This document shows positions 35,703-45,318 of a DNA stretch of 64,000 nt, piece after piece. The notes below the pieces were generated by a model. That model did not search any database. It saw only the letters and a list, made by a program, of their open reading frames with translations, and had not been told where the DNA came from. Source of the DNA: Rhizobium sp. WYJ-E13 (GTDB lineage Bacteria > Pseudomonadota > Alphaproteobacteria > Rhizobiales > Rhizobiaceae); assembly GCF_018987265.1 (NCBI RefSeq), contig NZ_CP076853.1, forward strand, positions 62,001-126,000. The letters are read 5' to 3'. The translations under genes were made by a program, and so were the position numbers. The stretch's first letter is position 1. Every line of letters begins with the position of its first letter.

Positions 35703-36767
35703 ATGACCGGAGCACAGGAATTTGAACGCGTCCTCGACAAGAGCGACAAGAACGTCGCCTCGTTCGAGCACGAGACCGTCTCGCTGATCAAGCGCGCCCA
35801 GCATTTTCTGCACTCGACACCGGCCGCCGTGCCGCTGATCGTGCTGGTGCTGGCGATCATCGTCTTCGGGATAACGATTGGCGGACGGTTCTTCTCGTCC
35901 TACACCCTGACGCTGATCCTGCAGCAGATCGCCATCGTCGGTATTCTCGGCGCAGCCCAGACGCTGGTCATCCTGACCGCCGGCATCGATCTTTCGATTG
36001 GCGTCATCATGGTCATCTCGGCCGTCATCATGGGCAACGTCGCCATAACCTACGGCATACCGACGCCGATCGCGGTCATTGTCGGCCTTCTCGTCGGCGG
36101 CCTGTGCGGATTGCTGAACGGCTTTCTCGTCGCCTACATGAAACTGCCGCCCTTCATCGTGACACTTGGCACTTGGAATATCGTCATGGCGACGAATTTC
36201 ATCTATTCCGCCAATGAGACGATCCGCGACACCGACGTCGACGAACAGGCGCCGCTGCTGCATCTTTTCGCCGCGAGCTTCAAGCTCGGCAGTGCCGTGC
36301 TAACGCTCGGCGTCGTCGCCATGGTCCTGCTCGTCCTACTCCTGTGGTATGTGCTCAATCACACCGCCTGGGGCCGGCATGTCTATGCGGTCGGCGACGA
36401 TCCGGAAGCAGCCAAGCTTTCCGGCATCCAGGCGAAGAAGGTATTGTTGACCGTCTACACCATATCCGGCGTTATCGCCGCTTTCGCGGCCTGGGTCTCG
36501 ATCGGCCGCAACGGCTCGATCTCCCCGTCCTCGGCCGTCACGGATTATAACCTCCAGGCGATCACCGCGACCGTGATCGGCGGCATCTCGCTGTTCGGCG
36601 GCCGCGGCTCCATTCTCGGCACGCTCTTTGGCGCCATGATCGTCGGTGTCGTGTCGATGGGCCTCAACATGCTTGGTGCCGATCCGCAATGGAAAGTCCT
36701 GCTGACCGGCGTGCTGATCATCGCCGCCGTCGCCATCGACCAATGGATCAGAAAGGTTTCGGTGTAA
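35703..36767 (+). CDS. frcC: fructose ABC transporter permease
   Basis: 354 aa inner-membrane protein of the RbsC type with about nine or ten hydrophobic segments (LIVLVLAIIVFGITI, AQTLVILTAGIDLSIGVIMV, FIVTLGTWNIVMATNFIYSA, AITATVIGGISLFGGRGSIL). The cytoplasmic N-terminus of ~55 residues is longer than in E. coli RbsC. GGAGG precedes ATG 35703. Partner of frcA and frcB. Confidence 0.92.
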   Translation: MTGAQEFERVLDKSDKNVASFEHETVSLIKRAQHFLHSTPAAVPLIVLVLAIIVFGITIGGRFFSSYTLTLILQQIAIVGILGAAQTLVILTAGIDLSIGVIMVISAVIMGNVAITYGIPTPIAVIVGLLVGGLCGLLNGFLVAYMKLPPFIVTLGTWNIVMATNFIYSANETIRDTDVDEQAPLLHLFAASFKLGSAVLTLGVVAMVLLVLLLWYVLNHTAWGRHVYAVGDDPEAAKLSGIQAKKVLLTVYTISGVIAAFAAWVSIGRNGSISPSSAVTDYNLQAITATVIGGISLFGGRGSILGTLFGAMIVGVVSMGLNMLGADPQWKVLLTGVLIIAAVAIDQWIRKVSV

Positions 36768-36769
36768 CC

Positions 36770-37552
36770 ATGGTTGTCGAACCCATTCTCACTGCCCGCG
36801 GCCTCGTCAAGCGTTATGGACGCGTGACAGCGCTCGACAATGCCGATTTCGACCTCTACCCGGGTGAAATCCTGGCGGTCATCGGCGATAACGGCGCCGG
36901 CAAATCCTCGCTGATCAAGGCGATTTCAGGTGCGGTCACTCCCGACGAGGGCGTGATCACGCTGGAAGGCCGGCAGGTGCAGTTCCGCTCGCCGATGGAA
37001 GCGCGCGACGCGGGCATCGAGACCGTCTATCAGAACCTCGCCCTTTCGCCGGCTTTGTCGATCGCCGACAACATGTTCCTCGGTCGCGAGATCCGCAAAC
37101 CGGGTCCGCTCGGCTCCTGGTTCCGCATGCTCGACCGGCCGACGATGGAAAAGCAGGCGCGCAACAAGCTTTCCGAACTCGGCCTGATGACCATCCAGAA
37201 TATCAATCAGGCGGTGGAAACGCTCTCCGGCGGCCAGCGCCAAGGCGTCGCCGTTGCCCGAGCGGCCGCCTTCGGCTCCAAGGTCATCATCATGGATGAA
37301 CCGACCGCCGCCCTCGGCGTCAAGGAAAGCCGCCGCGTGCTGGAGCTCATTCTCGACGTGCGCGCCCGCGGCATTCCGATCGTGCTCATCTCGCACAACA
37401 TGCCGCATGTCTTCGAGGTAGCCGACCGCATCCATATCCATCGCCTTGGGCGTCGTTTGACGGTCATCAATCCCAAGGAATACACGATGTCCGATGCCGT
37501 CGCCTTCATGACCGGCGCCAAGGCAGTCCCTGCGGAGCCCGTCGCTGCATGA
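36770..37552 (+). CDS. frcA: fructose ABC transporter ATP-binding protein
   Basis: 260 aa single-domain ATPase: Walker A GDNGAGKSS, Q-loop, signature LSGGQRQG, Walker B VIIMDEPTAAL and switch His (LISHNM). RbsA-type transporters often have two fused ATPase domains; this short form is the one expected for frcA. Follows frcC by two bases and overlaps frcK by four (ATGA, 37549-37552). Confidence 0.92.
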   Translation: MVVEPILTARGLVKRYGRVTALDNADFDLYPGEILAVIGDNGAGKSSLIKAISGAVTPDEGVITLEGRQVQFRSPMEARDAGIETVYQNLALSPALSIADNMFLGREIRKPGPLGSWFRMLDRPTMEKQARNKLSELGLMTIQNINQAVETLSGGQRQGVAVARAAAFGSKVIIMDEPTAALGVKESRRVLELILDVRARGIPIVLISHNMPHVFEVADRIHIHRLGRRLTVINPKEYTMSDAVAFMTGAKAVPAEPVAA

Positions 37553-38181
37553 ATGCGAGAATAGACGACATTGTCGGCGAGGTCCTGAACCGCGCCGGCA
37601 ACTCCAGGCGCTTCCTGATCGCGATCGCCGGCCCGCCGGGTGCCGGCAAATCCACCATGGCCGACAAAGTCGCCAGCGGCCTCAAGGCGAAGGGCGAGAG
37701 CGCTGCGGTGTTGCCCATGGACGGCTTCCACATGGACAATGCGGTCCTTATCGAACGCGGACTGCTGGCCCGTAAGGGCATTCCGGAAACCTTCGACGTG
37801 CGCGGCTTCCTCGACATCGTCAGAGCCGTGCGCCCCGCCGATCAGGAAGTTCTTGTTCCCGTCTTCGACCGTTCGCGCGAACTCGCCATCGCCTCTGCCC
37901 GGCCGATCGATCCCCAGGACCGCTTCATCATTATCGAGGGCAACTATCTGCTCTTCACGCAGGGCAAATGGGCCGAACTCGACGGCATCTTCGATTACAC
38001 GATCATGCTCGCCCCGCCGATGGAGGTCCTGGAAGAGCGCCTCTGGGATCGTTGGCGCGGCTACAAGCTGACCGAGGAAGAAGCAAGCGCCAAAGTCTAT
38101 GGCAACGACCTGCCGAACGGCCGTCTCATTCTCGAAAATCGCCGGCCTGCCGACATCACATTGGAAATCGCGCTGGCCTGA
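37549..38181 (+). CDS. frcK: kinase of the fructose locus, uridine-kinase-like P-loop
   Basis: 210 aa P-loop protein: IAGPPGAGKSTMADKVASGL (Walker A), DGFHMDN, and a lid region (RLWDRWRGYK). It resembles uridine kinase/pantothenate-kinase-type NTP kinases, not PfkB. It overlaps frcA and closes the frc operon, matching the frcK of Sinorhizobium, whose substrate is, as far as I recall, not established. Phosphorylation of the imported sugar or a nucleoside are both possible. Confidence 0.85.
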   Translation: MNARIDDIVGEVLNRAGNSRRFLIAIAGPPGAGKSTMADKVASGLKAKGESAAVLPMDGFHMDNAVLIERGLLARKGIPETFDVRGFLDIVRAVRPADQEVLVPVFDRSRELAIASARPIDPQDRFIIIEGNYLLFTQGKWAELDGIFDYTIMLAPPMEVLEERLWDRWRGYKLTEEEASAKVYGNDLPNGRLILENRRPADITLEIALA

Positions 38182-38245
38182 ACAGTTGTTTCCGTACCGG
38201 TGTTGATGCTATCGAGGCGAAACCCGCATCGCTTCGGAGGCTTCC

Positions 38246-39286
38246 ATGCAATCGATCACCATCCGCCGTCCTGACGACTGGCACCTGCATCTGCGCGACG
38301 GCGCCATGCTGGAAGGTGTGATCGGCGATACGAGCAGCACCTTCGCCCGCGCCATCATCATGCCGAACCTGGTGCCACCAGTCGTCACGACCGCGGATGC
38401 GACCGCCTATCGCGAGCGCATCATGAAGGCGCTTCCGGCCGACCATCGTTTCCAGCCGCTGATGACGCTCTATCTGACCGAGGATACGAGCCCCGACGAC
38501 GTGGAAGAGGGCAAGAAGAGTGGCCTCGTCACGGCCGTCAAACTTTATCCCGCCGGCGCCACGACGAATTCACACGGTGGCGTGCGCGACATGGAAAAGG
38601 CGATGCCGGTGCTGGAGCGCATGGCGAAGATCGGCCTGCCGCTCTGCGTCCACGGCGAGGTGACGACGCCTGACGTCGATATCTTCGATCGTGAAGCCGT
38701 CTTCATCGAGACGGTGCTCGACCCGCTGCGCAAGCGCCTGCCGGAACTGAAGGTGACGATGGAACATGTCACGACATCAGATGGCATCGACTACATCAAG
38801 TCGGCCAAGGCCAATCTCGCCGGTTCCATCACCACCCATCACCTGATCATCAACCGCAACGCCATCCTCGTCGGCGGCATTCGCCCGCATTATTATTGCC
38901 TGCCGGTCGCAAAACGCGAAAACCACAGGCTGGCGCTCCGGGCCGCGGCGACGAGCGGCGATAGCAGGTTCTTCCTCGGCACGGATTCTGCCCCGCATGT
39001 CGATCCGCTCAAGGAATGCGCCTGCGGCTGCGCGGGGATCTATACCTCGATCAATACGATGAGCTGCCTTGCCCATGTGTTCGAGCAGGATAGTGCGCTC
39101 GACAAGCTGGAGGCCTTTGCCTCCCTGAATGGCCCGGCCTGGTATGGGCTGGCGCCCAACGAGGAACGCATCACGCTGGAGCGGCAGGCCGAACCGGTGG
39201 TCTTCCCCGCCAGGATTGAGACCGGCGTCGGTCCGGTCACTGTCTTCGATCCGATGTTTGCGCTGCATTGGCGGATCAAAGGCTGA
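38246..39286 (+). CDS. pyrC: dihydroorotase
   Basis: 346 aa dizinc amidohydrolase closing carbamoyl-aspartate to dihydroorotate in pyrimidine synthesis. Zinc motif DWHLHLRDG near residue 12, carboxylated-Lys region [17 protein letters not shown], further His in CVHGEV, MEHVTT and STHH-like TTHHL, and catalytic Asp in GTDSAPH. The length is that of the E. coli-like class II enzyme. RBS GGAGG at 38236. Confidence 0.95.
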   Translation: MQSITIRRPDDWHLHLRDGAMLEGVIGDTSSTFARAIIMPNLVPPVVTTADATAYRERIMKALPADHRFQPLMTLYLTEDTSPDDVEEGKKSGLVTAVKLYPAGATTNSHGGVRDMEKAMPVLERMAKIGLPLCVHGEVTTPDVDIFDREAVFIETVLDPLRKRLPELKVTMEHVTTSDGIDYIKSAKANLAGSITTHHLIINRNAILVGGIRPHYYCLPVAKRENHRLALRAAATSGDSRFFLGTDSAPHVDPLKECACGCAGIYTSINTMSCLAHVFEQDSALDKLEAFASLNGPAWYGLAPNEERITLERQAEPVVFPARIETGVGPVTVFDPMFALHWRIKG

Positions 39287-39463
39287 GAAAGACGTTGCAG
39301 GCTTAAATATTATTCCCCTTATAGTTGCTGCCGAATGTGGAATTTGTAACGCTCGGCTACGAAATCCATGTTTTTTAACGGAATGCGTAAGACATTCGTC
39401 AGCAATGACGAGATAGATTTTCAGAACGTTATCGGCGCGGCAGGAGCCGCGGAGATTTAAAGC

Positions 39464-40642
39464 ATGATGCTTGACTATAATTCATTGCTGCTGGCGCTCG
39501 GCGTTTCAGCAACATGCCTTGCCGTGACGCTCATGGGAAGCTGGCTCGTGCGCCGGGCCGAAACCTTTCTTGTCACCGGCGCATTCGGCCTCGTTCTCGT
39601 CGTCGCCGGCATTTTTGCCTACGCCTTTTATGTAGAACAGCCCGGGCCTGTGCTCGGCGTCGGCAACTTCGTGCTGTTCCATGCCGGTTTCGCGACCATC
39701 TGGGGCGCTGGCTATCAGTTCCGCACCGGCCGGCTCCCGATATCAGGCATCGTCGTCTGTGCACTTGTCGCCATGGCCACATCCGTTCCGCCGATGATCG
39801 CCGGGCTGGATGGTCTGGCCTTCATGGCCGATAATCTCGCCATCGCCTTCCTCCTGTTTGCCACCGCCTGGCAATACTGGCTCGACCGCGCCGAAGCACC
39901 TGCGCCGATATCGGGCATTACCGCTCTCTATACATTGACGGCGATTTCCTTCGTGCTCTGCGCTGCCGTATTGATCTGGGACGGCAAACTGGTGCTCGGC
40001 GCCGCACCCAGCAACTGGGCGGAAGATCTCAGCCTTGCCATATGCATCGCCGGCATGACCGGCATCGGCGCCCTGTCGCTGGCGCTGCATCAATGGCGGC
40101 TTGCCGCCCGCCACCGCATCGAGGCGATCACCGACCCACTGACCGGTCTGCTGAACCGCCGCGCCCTGTTCGATCAATATGGCGTCCGCGCCATGGGCGT
40201 TTCGACCGCTGTCATCGTCTTCGATATCGATCATTTCAAATCGGTCAACGACCGCTATGGCCATGCGGCCGGCGACCATGTCCTGAGGGTCTTTGCAGGC
40301 GAACTCTCGGCCAATTGCCGCAGCGGCGATACGGCCGCCCGCCTCGGCGGTGAGGAATTCGCGCTGGTCCTGAAGGAAATCATGCCCGGCCGCGCCGAGC
40401 TTGCCGCTGAGCGCATCCGCAAGGCCTTCGAGGAACGCGACATCTATATCGACGACGAGGTGCTGAAATGCACCGTCAGCGTCGGCGTCGCCCCCGGCCG
40501 CTCCAACCCACTGGATTTCGATGCCATGCTGGGGGAGGCGGACAAGGCGCTCTATGTCGCCAAACGCGCCGGCCGCAATCGTGTCGAACTCGCCAGCCAC
40601 CTTCATTCGGTGCCGGCAGGGGATGCGCGCTCGGCCTCTTGA
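39464..40642 (+). CDS. membrane diguanylate cyclase (GGDEF)
   Basis: 392 aa. Residues ~1-205 hold about seven hydrophobic segments (MASE-like sensor region). From ~215 a GGDEF domain begins (DPLTGLLNRRALFDQY, VIVFDIDHFKSVNDRYGHAA) with active-site GGEEF in ARLGGEEFALVLKE, so c-di-GMP synthesis is expected. No RxxD inhibition site is obvious five residues before it. No EAL domain. It stands alone; the signal is unknown. Confidence 0.9.
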   Translation: MMLDYNSLLLALGVSATCLAVTLMGSWLVRRAETFLVTGAFGLVLVVAGIFAYAFYVEQPGPVLGVGNFVLFHAGFATIWGAGYQFRTGRLPISGIVVCALVAMATSVPPMIAGLDGLAFMADNLAIAFLLFATAWQYWLDRAEAPAPISGITALYTLTAISFVLCAAVLIWDGKLVLGAAPSNWAEDLSLAICIAGMTGIGALSLALHQWRLAARHRIEAITDPLTGLLNRRALFDQYGVRAMGVSTAVIVFDIDHFKSVNDRYGHAAGDHVLRVFAGELSANCRSGDTAARLGGEEFALVLKEIMPGRAELAAERIRKAFEERDIYIDDEVLKCTVSVGVAPGRSNPLDFDAMLGEADKALYVAKRAGRNRVELASHLHSVPAGDARSAS

Positions 40643-40831
40643 TCCCTCCCCCGACCTTTCGTAAGCTGACATCGGCCGGATGCAGCTAGCCGCCCCGCGA
40701 TGCGCAAGCATTATGGTGAATGCATCCAAATCCACCTTCACGTCCTTGTCTCCCAGGCAATCGATGGCGAACGGGTCAGCAGACGCGGGCACTGATCTTC
40801 CTGTTTGCCGCTAACGGAGAAGGATGAACTC

Positions 40832-41368
40832 ATGCGCGATTTTCGCGATGCCAAGCTTATGGCAAAAACCCTGCGGCAGGCGCTTGCCGACCGCGATATT
40901 TCCCTTACCCATAGTGAAACCCTGGAGATCGTCGCCAGACAATTCGGCTTCGACCAGTGGAATATTCTCTCCGCAAAGCTGGACGAGACGGAAGGGTCAA
41001 AGTCCGCAATCGGCATCGAGCCGCCGGTGCCGATCTTCCGCATCTTCTCGGTCGAGAAAGCCATGGAATTCTATTGCGGTTTCCTGGGCTTCACGCTGGA
41101 TTGGGAGCATCGTTTCGGAGAGAACTTTCCGCTTTATTGCCAGGTCTCGCGTGAAAGCATGCAATTACATCTGAGCGAACATTCCGGCGATGCCAGCCCC
41201 GGCGCCCGCGCCTTCGTGCGGGTGAAGGATATCAGGGCCTATCAGGCAGAACTCGCCGCCAGGAACTACCGCTATATGAAGCCGGGCATCGAGGAAGCGC
41301 CCTGGGGCCTCGAAATGGGCGTCATCGACCCCTTCAACAACCGCATCACCTTCTGCCAGCAAAACTGA
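40832..41368 (+). CDS. glyoxalase-superfamily protein with helical N-terminus
   Basis: 178 aa. Residues ~1-55 (AKLMAKTLRQALADRDISLT, HSETLEIVARQFGFDQWNIL) form a helical domain seen ahead of VOC domains in the 'glyoxalase superfamily protein' group; from ~60 a bleomycin-resistance/VOC fold follows (VEKAMEFYCGFLGFTLDWEH ... WGLEMGVIDPFNNRITF). Resistance or dioxygenase activity cannot be told apart. ATG 40832 has AAGGA seven bases upstream. Confidence 0.75.
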   Translation: MRDFRDAKLMAKTLRQALADRDISLTHSETLEIVARQFGFDQWNILSAKLDETEGSKSAIGIEPPVPIFRIFSVEKAMEFYCGFLGFTLDWEHRFGENFPLYCQVSRESMQLHLSEHSGDASPGARAFVRVKDIRAYQAELAARNYRYMKPGIEEAPWGLEMGVIDPFNNRITFCQQN

Positions 41369-41402
41369 TTGGAGGAAGGGCGGAGGGCATTCCCTCCGCC
41401 TT

Positions 41403-41885
41403 TCAGATCAACATCAGCGCACGAACGAACGCAACCGAGGCCAGCAGCGAGGCGATGGTGCGTACATGGTTCCACCAGGTCCAGTCCCTGAGATAGGTGG
41501 TCCAGAGCTGCACCGCGTCCGGCTCGCTGCCGCTGACTTTCGCCAGCGCGTCATTCATCGGCACGTTGAAGACGATGGTCGAGAGGAAGGACGCGATGAC
41601 ATAGAGTGCTGCGCCGGCCAGCATCATCGAAGAGGCGCCGCCACGCCAGTTCAGGAAGGCCAGTACAGCGATCACGACGCAGAGGATCGCCGTCGGCACG
41701 AAAAGCAGCATGAAGGGCGAGCGGACGATGGTCACGTTGATGGAATTCATCGCAGCAATACCCTGCTCGGCCGGGATGCGTGAAAAGGCGGTCATGATGA
41801 AGGTCGAGAAGGCAAAGAAGATGCCGGCGACAAGGCCGCTGCCGATGGCCGCTGCGGTGAGGCATAGGACGAGAATGATCTGCAT
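41403..41885 (-). CDS. DUF1772 membrane protein
   Basis: 160 aa with four hydrophobic segments (~3-25, 58-78, 84-104, 140-158). The N-terminal GSGLVAGIFFAFSTFIMTAF, central NVPMNDALA and ARDW-like LRDWTWWNHVRT are hallmarks of the DUF1772 (anthrone oxygenase-like) family. Divergent from the TetR gene at 41984, whose product most likely represses it. Confidence 0.82.
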   Translation of the reverse strand: MQIILVLCLTAAAIGSGLVAGIFFAFSTFIMTAFSRIPAEQGIAAMNSINVTIVRSPFMLLFVPTAILCVVIAVLAFLNWRGGASSMMLAGAALYVIASFLSTIVFNVPMNDALAKVSGSEPDAVQLWTTYLRDWTWWNHVRTIASLLASVAFVRALMLI

Positions 41886-41905
41886 TTGATAATTCCTCCT
41901 CGAGA

Positions 41906-41952
41906 AATAAGAGAAACTCTCTCATTTGCAAAACGTGATAATCTCTCTTATT
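41906..41952. promoter_or_regulatory. candidate TetR operators in divergent spacer
   Basis: Inverted repeat AATAAGAGA (41906-41914) ... TCTCTTATT (41944-41952). The AGAGA-AAC-TCTCT palindrome at 41910-41922 overlaps the left arm. Located between the DUF1772 gene (minus) and the TetR gene (plus), 20-60 bases from either start. Confidence 0.5.
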
Positions 41953-41983
41953 TTCCATGTCAATGGGCGAGGAAGGCAGGCCG

Positions 41984-42637
41984 ATGGCGAAAGAGGCGGT
42001 TGTAAAACGCAGGCGAAAGCCGAAGCCAACCGGCCAGCCGCGCCGCATTCCCAGCCAGCAGCGCGGCCGCGAACGTTTCGAGAGAATCCTGTCGGTCGCC
42101 TCCGATCTCATCGAAAGGAATGGCAGCGACGCGCTGAAAATGAGCGAGATCGTTGAAAAGGCGGAGCTTTCTTTCGGCGCCCTCTACCAGTATTTCCCCG
42201 ACAAGACCGCGATCATCCGCACGCTCGCCGAACGTTTCAACGAACAGGGCCGCCAATGCGTGGCCGATGAACTGGCCAAGGTAACGGATGCCGATAGTCT
42301 CCGGGTGGCGCTCGGCGTGATCACCGACGAATATTACGCCTTCTTCCGCCGCGAGCCCGTGATGCGCGACATCTGGCACGCCACGCACACCGACAAGCTT
42401 CTTCAAGAGGTCGATGCCGAGGACATGGAATTCCATGCGCAGGCCCTGCTTTCGGTGCTGAAACAGCTGTGGCCCGATCGCGCCGAGACGGAGCTTTTGG
42501 CCATCGCCCGGCTGACAATGCAGCTTCTGGCGGCGGCTGTCCGTTATGCGGTTTCGCTCGACGAGAAGGAGGGGGCGGAGGCAATCGCGCTCTTCCGGAA
42601 GATGCAGGTTGCTGATATCGGCCGTCTGCTCGGCTGA
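41984..42637 (+). CDS. TetR-family transcriptional regulator
   Basis: 217 aa. A basic N-terminal tail (VKRRRKPKPTGQPRR) precedes the HTH (RILSVASDLIERNGSDALKM, SEIVEKAELSFGALYQYFPD). The C-terminal domain is typical helical. ATG 41984 has AGGAAGG eight bases upstream; ATGs at 41957 or 41963 would add up to nine residues. Divergent from DUF1772 and probably its autoregulated repressor. Confidence 0.85.
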   Translation: MAKEAVVKRRRKPKPTGQPRRIPSQQRGRERFERILSVASDLIERNGSDALKMSEIVEKAELSFGALYQYFPDKTAIIRTLAERFNEQGRQCVADELAKVTDADSLRVALGVITDEYYAFFRREPVMRDIWHATHTDKLLQEVDAEDMEFHAQALLSVLKQLWPDRAETELLAIARLTMQLLAAAVRYAVSLDEKEGAEAIALFRKMQVADIGRLLG

Positions 42638-42712
42638 TGGCCCTCTTCTATCTGGAAACCGGCCGCTCTTGCTGCTATTGCCGCTGGAACGTCAGCCGAA
42701 GGAGAGAGCCGC

Positions 42713-43408
42713 ATGATCCAGACCACATTTCCCGACCGCGCCGTCATGGCAGAGCTGCTGGCAAAGATGCTCTGGGAGATCAAGGCGGTGCATTTCAACG
42801 CCGAGACGCCCTATAAATATGCGTCGGGCATCATGAGCCCCGTCTATATCGATTGCCGCAAGCTCCTGTCCTTTCCGCGTGTCCGCTCGACCGTGATGGA
42901 TTTTGCCGCCAGCACCCTGCTGCGCGATGCCGGGTTCGAGCAGTTTGACTGCATCGCCGGCGGCGAGACCGCAGGCATCCCCTTTGCAGCACTGCTTGCC
43001 GATCGCCTCGGCCTGCCGATGATCTATGTCCGCAAAAAGCCGAAGGGTCATGGCCGCAATGCGCAGATTGAAGGCGACATGAAGGACGGCGCCCGGGTGC
43101 TCGTTATCGAGGATCTGACGACGGCGGGCGGCAGCATGTTCACCTTCATCGATGCCATCAGAGCCGCCGGCGGCATCGTCGATCACGGCATTGCGCTCTT
43201 CTCCTACGGCATTTTCCCGGAAGCGCAGCAGCGCTTTGCCAATGGTAAGGTTCAGTTCCATCATATCGCCACATGGCGCGAGGTATTGGCGGTTGCCAGG
43301 CAGCAGAAGCTCTTCGACGACAGGACGCTGCAGGAGGTCGAGGCCTTCCTCGATGCGCCGCTTGCCTGGTCGGCGAGAAATGGTGGCGTGAGTGAGCTTT
43401 CGCTCTAG
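42713..43408 (+). CDS. pyrE: orotate phosphoribosyltransferase
   Basis: 231 aa type I phosphoribosyltransferase making orotidine-5'-phosphate from orotate and PRPP. PRPP-binding motif [37 protein letters not shown] carries the catalytic loop Lys/His. GGAGAG before ATG 42713. In the same pathway as pyrC about 4 kb upstream, but not one operon. Fructokinase follows 61 bases on. Confidence 0.94.
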   Translation: MIQTTFPDRAVMAELLAKMLWEIKAVHFNAETPYKYASGIMSPVYIDCRKLLSFPRVRSTVMDFAASTLLRDAGFEQFDCIAGGETAGIPFAALLADRLGLPMIYVRKKPKGHGRNAQIEGDMKDGARVLVIEDLTTAGGSMFTFIDAIRAAGGIVDHGIALFSYGIFPEAQQRFANGKVQFHHIATWREVLAVARQQKLFDDRTLQEVEAFLDAPLAWSARNGGVSELSL

Positions 43409-43469
43409 CCTTTTGACAAAAGCTCGCTTAATCGATTGAAGAACGCGCAAGTTCTTTGGGAGGAATTCG

Positions 43470-44396
43470 ATGATTTTGTGCTGCGGCGAAGCCTTGATCG
43501 ACATGCTGCCGAGGGATACGACGTTAGGCGAAAAGGGCTTTGCACCCTATGCCGGCGGTGCGATCTTCAATACCGCGATCGCGCTTGGCCGCCTGGGGAT
43601 TCCCACGGCCTTCTTCACCGGCATCGCCGACGACATGATGGGCGAAATCCTGCTCGATACGCTGAAGGCGAGCAATGTCGATTACAGCCCTTGCGCCATC
43701 ACCCCGCGCCCTTCGACGATCGCATTCGTCAAGCTGGTCAACGGCCAGGCGACCTATGCCTTTTACGATGAGGGCACGGCCGGTCGCATGATCACCACCG
43801 ACGACCTGCCAACCCTCGGCGACGACTGCGAGGCCCTGCATTTCGGCGCCATCAGCCTCATCCCAAGCCCCTGCGGCGAAACCTACGAAGCGCTTCTGGA
43901 TCGCGAGGCCGCCAAGCGCGTCATCTCGCTCGACCCGAACATCCGCCCCAGTTTCATCAAGGATAAGCCGGCGCATATGGCCCGCATCAAGCGCATGGCC
44001 GCCAAGTCCGACATCGTGAAATTCTCCGACGAGGATCTCGAATGGTTCGGCCTTGAAGGCGACCATGATGCGCTGGCCGCCCATTGGCTGAACCACGGCG
44101 CGAAGCTCGTCGTCATCACAAAGGGTGCCGAAGGCGCCACCGGCTACACCAGCGCGCGCAAGGTCACCGTACCGAGCGAACGTGTCACCGTCGTCGATAC
44201 GGTCGGCGCCGGCGACACATTCGATGCCGGGGTCCTGGCTTCGCTGAAGATGGATAACCTGCTGACCAAGACCCAGGTCGCCAATCTCGATGAGCAGGCC
44301 CTGCGCAATGCTTTGGCTCTTGGCGCCAAGGCGGCAGCCGTCACCGTCTCCCGCGCTGGTGCCAATCCGCCCTGGGCGAAAGAGATCGGTCTCTGA
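43470..44396 (+). CDS. frk: fructokinase (PfkB family)
   Basis: 308 aa ribokinase-fold sugar kinase. CGEALIDMLP at the start, GGAIFNTAIALGRLGIPTAF (PfkB signature 1 region) and TVVDTVGAGDTFDAGVLA (signature 2, catalytic Asp in GAGD). Phosphorylates fructose to fructose-6-phosphate with ATP, feeding Pgi encoded nearby at 45319. GGGAGGA seven bases before ATG. Confidence 0.9.
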   Translation: MILCCGEALIDMLPRDTTLGEKGFAPYAGGAIFNTAIALGRLGIPTAFFTGIADDMMGEILLDTLKASNVDYSPCAITPRPSTIAFVKLVNGQATYAFYDEGTAGRMITTDDLPTLGDDCEALHFGAISLIPSPCGETYEALLDREAAKRVISLDPNIRPSFIKDKPAHMARIKRMAAKSDIVKFSDEDLEWFGLEGDHDALAAHWLNHGAKLVVITKGAEGATGYTSARKVTVPSERVTVVDTVGAGDTFDAGVLASLKMDNLLTKTQVANLDEQALRNALALGAKAAAVTVSRAGANPPWAKEIGL

Positions 44397-44399
44397 GTC

Positions 44400-45203
44400 T
44401 CATTCGATCCGGTCGAGAAAAGCCCGGACCTCGCGATTGAAGAGGTCCGGCTGCTGCAGCGGCGCGAAATGGCTGACATCGGGCATGAGCACGAATTCCG
44501 CATCCGGGATCGTCCTTGCCAGATAATCGGCATGTTCAGGCTTGATGAATTCGTCATGCTCGCCGAGCACGATGGAGACCGGTACCTTGATGCCGGCCAG
44601 TTGCTCCGCCGAGTAGTTGGGCTCCGTCGCCATCATGTCAGAGACATCGCCGACGAAAGCCTCGAACTGATCAGGTGTCGCCGATAGCGCCTGATAGTCC
44701 TTCCTGTGACGGCTGAAGCAGCGATCGATAACGGGCGTCATCTTGAATTCCTTGGCGCCGCTGGGGTCCATGTTGCAGGCGAAGAAGAACACACCGCAGA
44801 CGCGGTCCGGGTGCTGGTCGGCGAGAATCAGGGATGTACAGGCGCCATCGCTCCAGCCGACGAGAGCCGCTTCCTCGATGCCGGCATGATCCATGACTGC
44901 CAGCACATCGGATGCCATCAGGTGATAGGTATAGGGACGGTCGTCACGGGTGCTGCGGCCATGTCCACGGCTATCGATCACCACGACCCGATGACCGGCC
45001 TCGACAAGATCGGGAACCTGATAGCCCCAGTTGCCGCTATTGCCGAGCCCGCCATGCAGCAGGATGACGGCTGGACCAGCGCCATAACTCGCATACCAGA
45101 TACGCGCGCCCTTGTTCTCGACGAAGCCCTGCTCGCTCGAGGGCGGCAATGGCAGCGCTCCTTCGGCTTCGAATTTCACCAGCTCGTCATCCGTTGCAGT
45201 CAT
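44400..45203 (-). CDS. alpha/beta hydrolase
   Basis: 267 aa. VILLHGGLGNSGNWGYQVPD (oxyanion), nucleophile elbow GWSDGACT (Ser), acid Asp in VLGEHDEFIKPEH, and His in PDVSHFAP near the C-terminus: a complete catalytic triad. Start 45203 follows GAGGAGG on the minus strand; the frame's upstream extension is inside the pgi end. Probably a serine hydrolase/esterase of unknown substrate, convergent with frk by three bases. Confidence 0.88.
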   Translation of the reverse strand: MTATDDELVKFEAEGALPLPPSSEQGFVENKGARIWYASYGAGPAVILLHGGLGNSGNWGYQVPDLVEAGHRVVVIDSRGHGRSTRDDRPYTYHLMASDVLAVMDHAGIEEAALVGWSDGACTSLILADQHPDRVCGVFFFACNMDPSGAKEFKMTPVIDRCFSRHRKDYQALSATPDQFEAFVGDVSDMMATEPNYSAEQLAGIKVPVSIVLGEHDEFIKPEHADYLARTIPDAEFVLMPDVSHFAPLQQPDLFNREVRAFLDRIE

Positions 45204-45265
45204 CGGCTCCTCCTCTATCACTCTCTCTATAGACGACGAGATGTTCTGCAATTCGACAGGGTCAA

Positions 45266-45298
45266 ATAAAAAAGCCCACCCGCAGGACGGATGGGCTT
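45266..45298 (-). terminator. terminator of pgi
   Basis: Arms AAGCCCACCCG (45272-45282) and CGGATGGGCTT (45288-45298) with one mismatch. Read on the minus strand it is followed by TTTTTTAT. Lies 20 bases after the pgi stop. Confidence 0.85.
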
Positions 45299-45318
45299 CG
45301 ATAACAGCGTGGCCGAGA

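Noticed and set aside
34539..36263. 574-codon minus-strand frame opposite frcB/frcC
   Set aside because: Shadow of frcB and frcC, rich in Asp/Arg/Gly.
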